The translations under genes were made by a program, and so were the position numbers. Positions 53,908 to 62,280 of a stretch of 64,000 nucleotides of DNA are shown here, piece after piece; the first letter of the stretch is position 1; each line of letters begins with the position of its first letter. The notes beneath the pieces were generated by a model. The model saw only the letters and a list, made by a program, of their open reading frames with translations. It was not told where the DNA came from and did not search any database. Origin of the DNA: JAAYDI01 sp052034005 (GTDB lineage: Bacteria; Planctomycetota; Planctomycetia; Pirellulales; Pirellulaceae); the NCBI GenBank assembly GCA_052034005.1, contig JBPOJB010000019.1, positions 39,257 to 103,256 on the forward strand. The letters run 5' to 3'.

Positions 53908-54570
53908 CACTGGAAGATAACAGGTTCCTGCGCCAGATGCCACGCCCGATCCACCATCCGACGGACCGGCGTACCGGCCCGGCCGCAGCGCCCGCCGGGG
54001 TGGTGAAAATCGGGGAGAACTCTGCCTGTTCTGGTTTGGGAAGACTTGTTCCATTGGTGATCGTCTCTGGACGTCGATGAGCACGCCCGTGTGGCCGTAC
54101 CGGCGGGATAGGGACGCACGAATACGCCTGGGCTTAGCGCCGTCCCGTTGGGACTCGGGTCTGGTGGGTGTACGCAACCCAGGGCTGCGGCCCGGCTCGC
54201 ACGGCTCGCCGGGCCTCCGCCCTGGGCTGTGATAGAGATGTCCCGTCGGGACGGAAGAGACCGTCTTCCTGTCGCCGCTGAGCACGCCACAAGTCGTAGA
54301 GGGCCAGAGCAACTATAAAGCAGGTTAGATGGTGCGCGGAACACCAGCGACAAACGTCAACCGTTAAAACACCTTGGTTCTTTCACGTCGCCAAGCGCCC
54401 GCCGCCAATTGACCCGCCCGGCATGCGCGGAGATACTGGTTCATCCCGCGCCCCCTGTTGGTGGTGCTGGGTGCTGTTGCGGTGCTGGTGCTGATTGTTG
54501 TGGTGATGATGATGGTGGCGGCGGCGGTGCGTGCCCGTCGACTTGGCCGCGAATCGGGGAGCTGGCAGGA
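53908..54570. other. Intergenic region with full-length dispersed repeat
   Basis: About 660 bp. 53998-54393 is the most complete copy of the dispersed repeat. Between it and purD is a GTT/GGT/GCG-rich stretch (54456-54535) that may encode a small membrane peptide overlapping the start of purD. Confidence 0.7.
53998..54393 (-). repeat. 400-bp dispersed repeat, fullest copy
   Basis: In repeat orientation (minus strand) it runs from GGCGACGTGAAAGAACCAAG to ATTTTCACCACCCC. It contains a 49-nt nested hairpin (54178-54226: CCCAGGGC with GCCCTGGG outside, GGCCCGGC with GCCGGGCC inside, 11-nt loop). It also contains two short palindromes (GTCCCGTCGGGAC at about 54240-54252 and GTCCCAACGGGAC on the same strand sense) and GTACGGCCACACGGGCGTG. 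The copy at 61895-62280 shares the first ~310 bp and the one at 44245-44423 the last ~180 bp. Confidence 0.85.
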
Positions 54571-54574
54571 ATGA
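54458..54574 (+). CDS. Possible small membrane peptide overlapping purD start
   Basis: A 38-codon TTG-initiated frame that ends TGA over the purD ATG (four-base ATGA overlap). Its product is a single hydrophobic helix (LLVVLGAVAVLVLIVVVMMM then VAAAVRARR and a polar tail). No ribosome-binding site is seen, and an in-frame stop near 54410 rules out an ATG further upstream. The DNA is simple-sequence-like, so it may be a chance frame; the coupling to purD is its only strong support. Confidence 0.35.
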   Translation: MVVLGAVAVLVLIVVVMMMVAAAVRARRLGRESGSWQE

Positions 54575-55857
54575 ATGTGTTAGTGGTTGGCAGCGGCGGG
54601 CGCGAGCATGCGTTGGCGTGGAAGATCGCCCAAAGCCCGCGAGTCGAGCGGGTGTTTGTCGCGCCCGGTAATGCCGGGACGGCGGAAGACGCCGAGAACG
54701 TGGCGATCAGCCCGACCGACTTTCCGCAGCTGATCCAGTTCGCCAGGCAGAACAACGTGTCGCTGACCGTGGTGGGGCCCGAAGCGCCGTTGGCGGCCGG
54801 GATCGTGGACGTGATGCAGGCCGCCGGGCTGCGCGTGTTCGGGCCGTCCAAGGCGGCGGCCCAACTGGAAAGCAGCAAGGTGTTCTGCAAGAGCCTGCTG
54901 CGCAGCGCGGACGTGCCCTCGGCCGACTACCACGTCTTCCGCGATGCCGAGAGTGCGCGGCGATTCGTCGCCGACCGCTACCCGAGGCCGGACCAGGAGG
55001 TGCCGCTGGTAGTGAAAGCCGACGGGTTGGCGGCCGGCAAGGGCGTCGTCGTCTGCTGCCGGCGTCAGCATGTGCTGGACGCCATCCAGCGCATCATCGT
55101 GGACCGCGAGTTCGGCGACGCCGGACGGGAGATCATCTTTGAAGAGCGACTCGACGGCCAAGAGGCGAGCGTCCTGGCCATCACGGACGGGCGCACCATC
55201 GTCACGCTCACGCCCGCCCAGGACCACAAGCCCGCCTATGACGGCGACCAGGGCCCCAACACGGGCGGCATGGGCGCGTACTGCCCCACGCCGCTGGTCG
55301 ACCCCAAGATGCTCTCCTGGATCGAGGAGCATGTGCTGGTCCCCACCGTGCACGCCATGAAGCGATCGCGCCGCCCTTTCAGCGGCGTGCTGTATGCCGG
55401 ACTCATGATCACCCACCAGGGCCCGAAAGTGCTCGAGTACAACGTGCGGTTCGGCGATCCCGAATGCCAACCGCTGCTCCTGCGCCTGCGCAGCGACCTG
55501 GTCGACCTGCTGGAAGCGACCGTGGATCAGCGTCTGGAGGAGATTGCACCCCTGGAATGGGACCCGCGCCCCGCCGTCTGCGTCGTGATGGCCGCGGAAG
55601 GCTATCCCGGCAAGTACGGTGTGGGCGAGCCTATCCGAGGTCTCGAGCAGGCGGCCGCGCTGCCCGACGTCAAGGTGTTCCACGCAGGCACCCAATTGGT
55701 CGACGGCAAGGTCGTCACCAGCGGCGGACGCGTGCTGGGCGTCACGGCCCTGGGCAACTCCATTTCGACGGCCAAACTCCAGGCCTACACCGCCGTCAAG
55801 TGCATCCGCTGGCCCGGCGCCTGGTGCCGGAAGGACATCTCGGACAAGGCGCTGTAA
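54571..55857 (+). CDS. purD: Phosphoribosylamine-glycine ligase
   Basis: A 428-aa ATP-grasp enzyme catalysing the second step of purine synthesis, joining phosphoribosylamine and glycine with ATP in the cytoplasm. The hallmark sequences are all visible: MNVLVVGSGGREHALAWKIA, FVAPGNAGTAEDAENVAI, VVGPEAPLAAGIVDVMQAAG, ATP-grasp loop VVKADGLAAGKGVVVC, GPNTGGMGAYCPTP and YNVRFGDPECQPLLLRLRSD, ending ALGNSISTAKLQAYTAVKCI. Length is normal. I chose the ATG at 54571; the longer frame upstream is Gly/Cys/Asp low-complexity. The convergent recG gene ends 163 bp away, and no purine genes are adjacent. Confidence 0.97.
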   Translation: MNVLVVGSGGREHALAWKIAQSPRVERVFVAPGNAGTAEDAENVAISPTDFPQLIQFARQNNVSLTVVGPEAPLAAGIVDVMQAAGLRVFGPSKAAAQLESSKVFCKSLLRSADVPSADYHVFRDAESARRFVADRYPRPDQEVPLVVKADGLAAGKGVVVCCRRQHVLDAIQRIIVDREFGDAGREIIFEERLDGQEASVLAITDGRTIVTLTPAQDHKPAYDGDQGPNTGGMGAYCPTPLVDPKMLSWIEEHVLVPTVHAMKRSRRPFSGVLYAGLMITHQGPKVLEYNVRFGDPECQPLLLRLRSDLVDLLEATVDQRLEEIAPLEWDPRPAVCVVMAAEGYPGKYGVGEPIRGLEQAAALPDVKVFHAGTQLVDGKVVTSGGRVLGVTALGNSISTAKLQAYTAVKCIRWPGAWCRKDISDKAL

Positions 55858-56020
55858 GCCGCCCGCTCAGCGCGCGGACCACAACCCCCGCCGCGACCGC
55901 GCGGCCCCCGTGAGCACCCAGGATGGCCCACTCCGGCAGCGCCGGGTCCACGGCCTGTCGATGCGCTCGATCCCGGGCGAGCGGCCGTAGTCGATGTCGA
56001 GCTGGTGATCGTCAACCGAT

Positions 56021-58120
56021 TCAACCCACATCACCCAGGTCGAGCGCCTCGCCGTAGCGGCGCTGGACTTGTGCGCGGAGCGCGGCGAATTCGGGCTGGA
56101 AGAAGGGCGAGCCTTCACCGAAGACCATCGATTGGGCCTCCTGGCGGGCCTCGATCAGCGTGTCCTGATCGCGCTGCAGGTCCGCAACGCGTAGCGGTGG
56201 CATGCCATGTTGGCTCACGCCGAACAGGTCGCCCGGACCGCGCAGCGAGAAATCGATCTCGGCCAGTTCGAAACCGTCGGTCGATCGCGCGAACGCCGCC
56301 AGCCGCTGGCGCGCCGCGTCGTTGGCCGGCTGTGCAAAGACCGTCACATACCCGGGGAACACGCCGCGACGGACCCGGCCGCGCAGCTGATGGAGCTGGG
56401 CCAGCCCGAACCGCTCGCCGCCCTCGATCGTCAGCAGCGTGGCGTTCGGCACGTCCACACCCACCTCGATCACCGAGGTCGCCACGAGCACTTGGGTCCG
56501 GCCGCCGCGGAACGCCGCCATCGCCGATTCCTTGTCGGCCGAGGACATGCGGCCGTGAATCAGGTCGACGCGGAACTCCTCCAGCGGGCCGTTGCTCAGT
56601 TGCTCGTACACCTCTTCCACGCCGGCCAGCATGCCCGATTCGCTTTCCTCCACGCGCGGCGTGATGACATATCCCTGCCGCCCCTCCCGGAGCCGCGCGC
56701 GGACGAACTCCCACCACTGGTCCCGCTGCGCTTCGTTGGCCAGATAGGTATGTACCTTCTGCCGGCCGGGCGGCGACTCGCGCAGCGTCGACGCGTCCAG
56801 GTCCCCGAACAGCGACATGGCCACGGTCCGCGGGATGGGAGTGGCCGTCATGACCAGGTAATGCGGGTCGACGCCGGTGCCCTTGAGCGCCGCGCGTTGC
56901 CGCACGCCGAACTTGTGCTGCTCGTCGATCACCACCAGGCCCAGTTGCGGGAACTGGATCTCCTCGTGCAACAGGGCCTGCGTGCCGATCAGCAGATCGA
57001 TTTCCCCGGCCACGACCCGGTCCAGCAGCCTCTTTCGCGCAGAGCCGGTCAGGGCGCCCGTGAGCAGCTCGATCCGCACACGGCTCTGCCGCAGGTCGTC
57101 GCTCAACGTGCGAAAGTGCTGCTGGGCCAATACCTCGGTCGGCGCCATGAGCACCGACTGGCGGCCGTGTGCGACGGCCAGCAGCATGGCGTATTCGGCG
57201 ACCGCCGTCTTGCCGCTGCCCACTTCGCCCTGCAACAGCCGATTCATCGGCACGTTCCGCCCCATGTCGTCGGCGATCTCCTGGATCGCCCGCTGCTGAT
57301 CGGCCGTCAGTTCGAACGGGAACAGCCGGCGGATCCGCGCGTCGATCCGGGCGGTGGCCGGCAGCGCCGGCGCGCGCCGGGTGCGTTGCAGGTTCCACCG
57401 CCGGAACGCCAGCGCCAGTTGCAGCACGAGCAGCTCCTGATACACGAACCGCCGCTGTGCCTGCCGGACCTCCACGCCGTCGGCCGGCGCATGGATCGCG
57501 CGCAGCGCCCGGCCGATCGGCCACAGGGCATGCTGCGCCAGGAACGACGCCGGGAGCACTTCCGGTACGTCGTCGGCCAGGGCATCGACCATCTGGTGGA
57601 CGATCCGGCACAGCCGCGACTGGAGCAGTCCCTCCGTGAGCGAATACACGGGCAGCATCTGGCCGCGCACCGGCCGCTCGTCCGGGCCCAGGTTCACGAC
57701 GCGCGGATGAGCGATCTCCCAGCACAGCCCGCGCCGCTTCGGAACGCCCGAGCACATCACGCGCTGCCCGCGCGCCAGACGCTGCTGCATGAACGGCTGA
57801 TTGAACCACACACACCGCAGCACGCCGGTCTCGTCCCGGATCAACGCGCCCGTGACCGACCGGCCGGACCCGGTGACGCGCGACTCGAGTTCGTCCACCA
57901 CGCCACACACCGACACCGGTCCACTGCCGTCGATCCGGCCGATCGCGCAGATGCGCGTCAGATCCTCATAGCTGCGCGGGAAGAAAAACAGCACGTCGCG
58001 CGCGGTGTGCAGCCCCAGCCGGTGCAGCAGCGGCACGAGCCGCGGCGGGATCCCGGGCCATGCCGATACGGGCTGCTTGAGTCGCTCGGCGATCGGCTGC
58101 TGGCTCTCTTTCGTCTCCAT
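56021..58120 (-). CDS. recG: ATP-dependent DNA helicase RecG
   Basis: A 699-aa helicase that remodels stalled replication forks and Holliday junctions. N-terminal helical part and OB-type wedge domain (LLHRLGLHTARDVLFFFPRS, SVCGVVDELESRVTGSGRSV) are followed by the motor domains: Walker A GEVGSGKTAVAEYAML, LMAPTEVLAQQHFRTL, DEQH box VVIDEQHKFG (usual DEQHRFG), TATPIPRT, VEESESGMLAGVEEVYEQL, IHGRMSSADKESAM, VATSVIEVGVDVPNATLL and GRVRRGVFPGYV. The TRG-like end FELAEIDFSLRGPGDLFGVS completes it. Length matches RecG. It is divergent from the GH123-like gene, 201 bp away. A long plus-strand frame that overlaps it is a mirror frame. Confidence 0.97.
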   Translation of the reverse strand: METKESQQPIAERLKQPVSAWPGIPPRLVPLLHRLGLHTARDVLFFFPRSYEDLTRICAIGRIDGSGPVSVCGVVDELESRVTGSGRSVTGALIRDETGVLRCVWFNQPFMQQRLARGQRVMCSGVPKRRGLCWEIAHPRVVNLGPDERPVRGQMLPVYSLTEGLLQSRLCRIVHQMVDALADDVPEVLPASFLAQHALWPIGRALRAIHAPADGVEVRQAQRRFVYQELLVLQLALAFRRWNLQRTRRAPALPATARIDARIRRLFPFELTADQQRAIQEIADDMGRNVPMNRLLQGEVGSGKTAVAEYAMLLAVAHGRQSVLMAPTEVLAQQHFRTLSDDLRQSRVRIELLTGALTGSARKRLLDRVVAGEIDLLIGTQALLHEEIQFPQLGLVVIDEQHKFGVRQRAALKGTGVDPHYLVMTATPIPRTVAMSLFGDLDASTLRESPPGRQKVHTYLANEAQRDQWWEFVRARLREGRQGYVITPRVEESESGMLAGVEEVYEQLSNGPLEEFRVDLIHGRMSSADKESAMAAFRGGRTQVLVATSVIEVGVDVPNATLLTIEGGERFGLAQLHQLRGRVRRGVFPGYVTVFAQPANDAARQRLAAFARSTDGFELAEIDFSLRGPGDLFGVSQHGMPPLRVADLQRDQDTLIEARQEAQSMVFGEGSPFFQPEFAALRAQVQRRYGEALDLGDVG

Positions 58121-58269
58121 CCATCGATCCCCGATGCCGGCATGAGCGCGCCTTCGCCGCGCTCATCCCGTCCACTGGTTCGGCCCGCCGCGTCGCCCGC
58201 GACCATTGTACGGCGAGGCGTCGCACCGGAGAAGCGCCGGCCGTGCCCCACACCGCCATGGACTGCCGC

Positions 58270-58275
58270 TATAAT
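58270..58275 (+). promoter_or_regulatory. Likely -10 element of the 1188-aa GH123-like gene
   Basis: A perfect TATAAT lies 46 bases upstream of the ATG at 58322, in the context CTATAATGC. No good -35 is seen at 16-18 bases upstream (CCCACA at best). The same context precedes the PQQ-propeller gene near 3.76 kb. Confidence 0.4.
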
Positions 58276-58321
58276 GCAGCCGACCGAGCTTTTTCGAAGT
58301 ACAACCCAGGCGAGCGCGACG

Positions 58322-61300
58322 ATGCACCGAACCCATGACTTGCTCGTAGTGACGATCCTGCTGTGTGTCTGGGGACCTGTGGCCCGGGCGCAGGTCACGG
58401 TCCCCAACAACTCCTTCGAGGACGGCCAGAGCACGCCGACCGGCTGGACCTTGACCGGCGGCCAAGGGGCGGTCACCTCGCCGGGCGCCGCCGGCGCGCG
58501 GGCGATCTCGGTCACCGGAGACGGGAAGTCGAGCAACGCGTGGCAGTCGCCGCCGCTGGCTCTCCTGCCCGACAGCGTCTACCGCTTGCGGTTCCAGGCG
58601 CGGCGGCTCCAGGGCACTTCGGGGCTGCCGATCAGCGGCCCCGCGTTCTGTAATCGCGACCTCGGGGAGTTGGGCGGCGAATGGACCACGATCGAGTCGG
58701 TCTTCCAGACGCCCCACGAGCTGTCCGCGGACATGGCACGCGTCCGGTTCGGCCAGTGGGAGATGGACGGCAGCGTCGCGTTCGACGATGTGCAGCTCGT
58801 GTCGGTGCTGCCCGTGCACCTGGTACGCGGCGAACTGGAATTGGGCGAAGGCGAGCGACTCGAAGGCAATCAGTACACCTTCACGGCGCCGTTCCAGCAG
58901 GCGTCCATGAACTACGCGCGCGTGTTGGCTCAGCATCAGTGTACGTTCAACTCGAATCGCTGGGTGCTCAACGAATCGTCCACCGTCCTGTACCGCCATC
59001 ATGTCGGGCGCACGCAGACGAGCGCGCAGGTGCAGCTCACCATCGGCTGGCATCAGCAGGGAACGCTCGTCGTGTCCGCAAGCCGCGATGGCCGGCAGTG
59101 GCAGGAGATCGGCAGCCTGAGCGGGCTGGGGACCGTCCAGTGCACGGTGCCGACGGACCTGCTGCCCGCCGCTGAAATCTGGATCCGCCTGTCGGCCCGT
59201 CCGGCGACCGGCGCCGCGCAGCCCCCGGCACTGCAGGTCCACGAGTACCACTACGAGGCCACCATCGACGGACCACCCGCGGAGCTGATCGGCGCCACAC
59301 GCTTCCTGGCCGAGTCGGAGTCGGACGGGCGGTTGCACGTGGCAATCGCGGACCTGGGTGAAGCGATCCCGGGCGGGAACAACGTCGTCACCCTGCGGCT
59401 TCGCAACGCGTCCGATCGGGCACTCACGCTCCGCGCCTCGGCCCAATCGATCCACGCGCCGACCGGAACCGGCACGCCGCAGGACCCCGGCCGACCCGAG
59501 CCGAACGACCCCCTCGCGCCCGGCACGGCGGGAGTCCGGGACTTGGCGCTACCCGCCGGCGACGGCGAGCAGGTGGTCCAGATCCCGTACACGCTCGACC
59601 ATGTCGGACGAAACATGCTGCGGATCCGGATCGACGGTGATGCGCGGTATTGCGCCGAGACGACGATCGACGTGCCGTCGCTGTACGCGGCCGATTTCGG
59701 CCAGGTGTTGCCGGCGTCCAGTCCGGAGGTCGGCCTGTGGTGGTGCTCATCCGGCTGGAAGGTCAGCAGCCGGCGTCCGGCGCCGCGGCCGACGACTCGG
59801 TGCGAGGCCATGCGCATCGCCGCGGCGGCGAACGAAGCGGAAGCCGCTCAGCTTGTTGTGCGTCCGGCACGGGCCCTTTCCCAGCTGACCGTTGCCGCCG
59901 GCGAACTCGCAGGGCCCGCCGGCGCAACGATCGCCGCATCCCAGGTGGAGATCCTGCGCGTGCGCTACCTGTCAGTGACGCGGCCCACCGACGAATCGTC
60001 TACCGTAGGCTGGTGGCCGGATCCACTGCCGCCGCTGTCCGGCCCCCTGACCGTCGAGGCCGATCGCAACTTGCCGCTGTGGGTGCGCGTGCGTGTGCCG
60101 CGCGACCAGCCACCGGGCGTCTACCGCGGTTCGATCACGCTCCAGGCGGACGACTATCGCGCGGAGGTGCCCCTGCAGGTCGAGGTCTTCGGGTTCGCGA
60201 TCCCCGATCGGATGACCTGCCAGACGGCATTCGGCTTCGACCCGTCGACAGCTTGGCGCTACCACGGCGTGAAGACCGACGCGCTCCGACGGCGCGTGCT
60301 CGATTCGTACCTCCAATGCCTGGCGGACCATCACATTTCACCGAACGACCCGGCGCCGCTCGATCCGATCCAGGTGACCTGGACGGGCCTGCCCCCGTGG
60401 CAAGGCGGCGAGCGAGACGAACTGGTGCGGCACACGGGCCGCGCGTCGCTGCGCGTCGCGGACGAGTCGCAGAGCGCCAACGCCGCGGCGACGTATCAAC
60501 AGCGGATTCCGATCACGCGCAAGGGCGTGAAGCTGAGCTTCTGGTACCGGACGCGCGACAAGGGCCATCGGTTCCTGGTGACCCTGGTACACCACGACCG
60601 CGCCGGACGCTGGATGTCCGGGCGCAACAACGACCTGACCGTCACCGGTGACGGGACCTGGCAGCGTTTCGAGCGGATGGTGACGGACTTCCCGGACGGT
60701 GCCCGGAGCTTTACCGTCACGCTGCGCGCCACCCAATGGCGTGAAGACGGCGCGCTGACCGGCACCGTCTGGTACGACGACGTGTCGCTGATCGACCTGG
60801 CGTCCAACACCGAACAGCTCACCGACGGCGGTTTTGAATCGATCGACCAGCCAATCCCGCAACCGGCCTTCGACTTCACGGCTTGGGATCGCGCCATGCA
60901 GCGGGCGATCGACCAGTATCACTTCAACACGTTCGTCCTGCACATTCCAGGGCTGGGCGGCGGCACGTTCCACGCACGGTACGAGCCGGAGTTGCTGGGT
61001 TTCCCAGAGCACACGCCGCAGTACGAAGGCGCGCTGCGCGCCTACTTGGAGACGCTGCAATCGCATTTGCGCGAACGCGGCTGGCTCGACGAGGCCTTCG
61101 TGTACTGGTTCGACGAGCCCGACCCCAAGGACTACGCATTCGTCAGCAACGGGTTCGCCAAGCTCAAGAGATGGGCGCCTGACATCCGGCGCATGCTGAC
61201 CGAGCAGGTGGAAGAAGCGCTGATCGGCGGCCCGAATGTCTGGTGCCCGCTCACGCCGTCCTATGATGACCAGATCGCCGCCCAACGGCGCGCCGCGGGC

Positions 61301-61888
61301 GATACGTTCTGGTGGTACGTCTGCACCGGCCCGAAAGCGCCCTACTGCACGCTGTTTATCGACCATCCGGGCACAGAACTCCGCGTCTGGCTCTGGCAGA
61401 CCTGGCAACGCCAGATCGCCGGCGTGCTCGTCTGGCAGACCAACTACTGGACCTCGCCGGCCGCGTATCCCGACCCGGAGCGGCCCCAGAACCCGTACGA
61501 GGATCCCATGGGTTGGGTGAGCGGCTACGACACGCCCCAAGGCGCGCGTCGCCCGTGGGGCAACGGCGACGGGCGGTTCCTGTACCCGCCCGAGTCGGCC
61601 GCCGACGGCCGCCCCTTCGCACCCGTGCTGGACCCGCCCGTCGCGTCGATCCGGCTCGAGATGCTGCGCGACGGCATCGAGGACTACGAATACCTGACGA
61701 TCCTGCGCGATCGGATCGCGGCCCGGCGAAGCACGCTCAGCGCGGCACAATTGGCGCGCTACTCGGCCCTCCTCGACGTCCCCGCCGCCATCACAACCAC
61801 CCTGACGGCATTCACGCGCGATCCCGCGCCCATCGAGCAACGCCGGGAAGAGATCGCCCGCGCCATCGAACAGCTGGCACGCGACTGA
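58322..61888 (+). CDS. Large exported GH123-like (DUF4091) glycoside hydrolase with carbohydrate-binding modules
   Basis: An 1188-aa exported protein with a signal peptide (MHRTHDLLVVTILLCVWGPV). An N-terminal jelly-roll module (NSFEDGQSTPTGWTLTGG ... VRFGQWEMDGSVAFDDVQLV, residues ~25-160) is of the CBM4/9-like type. A beta-rich domain, an internal Ig-like region (LPLWVRVRVPRDQPPGVYRG) and a second jelly roll (~700-830: KLSFWYRTRDKGHRFLVTLV) follow. The catalytic barrel starts at ~850: FNTFVLHIPGLGGGTFHARY, and WFDEPDPKDYAF with D931-E932, the acidic pair expected of GH123. VIRDGIEDYEYLTILRDRI-like sequence (LEMLRDGIEDYEYLTIL) ends the domain. The longer in-frame extension into the recG region is rejected because it lacks signal-peptide logic and mirrors recG. 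Confidence 0.85.
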   Translation: MHRTHDLLVVTILLCVWGPVARAQVTVPNNSFEDGQSTPTGWTLTGGQGAVTSPGAAGARAISVTGDGKSSNAWQSPPLALLPDSVYRLRFQARRLQGTSGLPISGPAFCNRDLGELGGEWTTIESVFQTPHELSADMARVRFGQWEMDGSVAFDDVQLVSVLPVHLVRGELELGEGERLEGNQYTFTAPFQQASMNYARVLAQHQCTFNSNRWVLNESSTVLYRHHVGRTQTSAQVQLTIGWHQQGTLVVSASRDGRQWQEIGSLSGLGTVQCTVPTDLLPAAEIWIRLSARPATGAAQPPALQVHEYHYEATIDGPPAELIGATRFLAESESDGRLHVAIADLGEAIPGGNNVVTLRLRNASDRALTLRASAQSIHAPTGTGTPQDPGRPEPNDPLAPGTAGVRDLALPAGDGEQVVQIPYTLDHVGRNMLRIRIDGDARYCAETTIDVPSLYAADFGQVLPASSPEVGLWWCSSGWKVSSRRPAPRPTTRCEAMRIAAAANEAEAAQLVVRPARALSQLTVAAGELAGPAGATIAASQVEILRVRYLSVTRPTDESSTVGWWPDPLPPLSGPLTVEADRNLPLWVRVRVPRDQPPGVYRGSITLQADDYRAEVPLQVEVFGFAIPDRMTCQTAFGFDPSTAWRYHGVKTDALRRRVLDSYLQCLADHHISPNDPAPLDPIQVTWTGLPPWQGGERDELVRHTGRASLRVADESQSANAAATYQQRIPITRKGVKLSFWYRTRDKGHRFLVTLVHHDRAGRWMSGRNNDLTVTGDGTWQRFERMVTDFPDGARSFTVTLRATQWREDGALTGTVWYDDVSLIDLASNTEQLTDGGFESIDQPIPQPAFDFTAWDRAMQRAIDQYHFNTFVLHIPGLGGGTFHARYEPELLGFPEHTPQYEGALRAYLETLQSHLRERGWLDEAFVYWFDEPDPKDYAFVSNGFAKLKRWAPDIRRMLTEQVEEALIGGPNVWCPLTPSYDDQIAAQRRAAGDTFWWYVCTGPKAPYCTLFIDHPGTELRVWLWQTWQRQIAGVLVWQTNYWTSPAAYPDPERPQNPYEDPMGWVSGYDTPQGARRPWGNGDGRFLYPPESAADGRPFAPVLDPPVASIRLEMLRDGIEDYEYLTILRDRIAARRSTLSAAQLARYSALLDVPAAITTTLTAFTRDPAPIEQRREEIARAIEQLARD

Positions 61889-61894
61889 GCCGGG

Positions 61895-62280
61895 ACCTGG
61901 CGACGTGAAAGAACCAAGGTGTTTTGGCGGTTGACGTTTGTCGCTGGTGTTCCGCGCACCATCTAACCTGGCGACGTGAAAGCACCAGGGTGTTTTAACG
62001 GTTAACGTTTGTCGTTGGTGTTCCGCGCCCCATCGAACCTGCTTTGCGCCTGCTCTGGCCCTCTACAACTTGTGCCGTGCCCAGCGGCCGCACGACGACG
62101 GTCTCTTCCGTCCCGAAGGGACAACTGTATCACAGCCCAGGGCGAAGGCCCGGCGAGCCGTGCGAGCCGGGCCGCAGCCCTGGGTCGCGTCCACCCACCA
62201 GACCCAAGTCCCAACGGGACGGCCCTAAGCTCAGGCGTAGTCATGCGTCCATATCCCGCCAGTACGGCCACACGGGCGTG
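61895..62280 (+). repeat. 400-bp dispersed repeat, copy truncated at the kinase gene
   Basis: Same element as 53998-54393 in opposite orientation, but missing its last ~115 bp. Its first 71 bp (61895-61965) are duplicated in tandem (61966-62036). It contains the nested hairpin at 62136-62184, identical in both stems to the other copy and differing in the internal loop (GAA versus GGA). It ends at CACACGGGCGTG (62280), where the reading frame of the TPR gene begins. Confidence 0.85.

Noticed and set aside
53908..54312. Longer Rieske reading frame upstream of 53907
   Set aside because: The extra residues are translated repeat DNA; the transmembrane anchor and Rieske fold are complete from 53907.
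56207..58321. N-terminal extension of the 1188-aa GH123-like ORF by ~705 codons across recG
   Set aside because: It is the mirror frame of recG, has His/Arg/Gln-rich composition, and the signal peptide at 58322 marks the true start.
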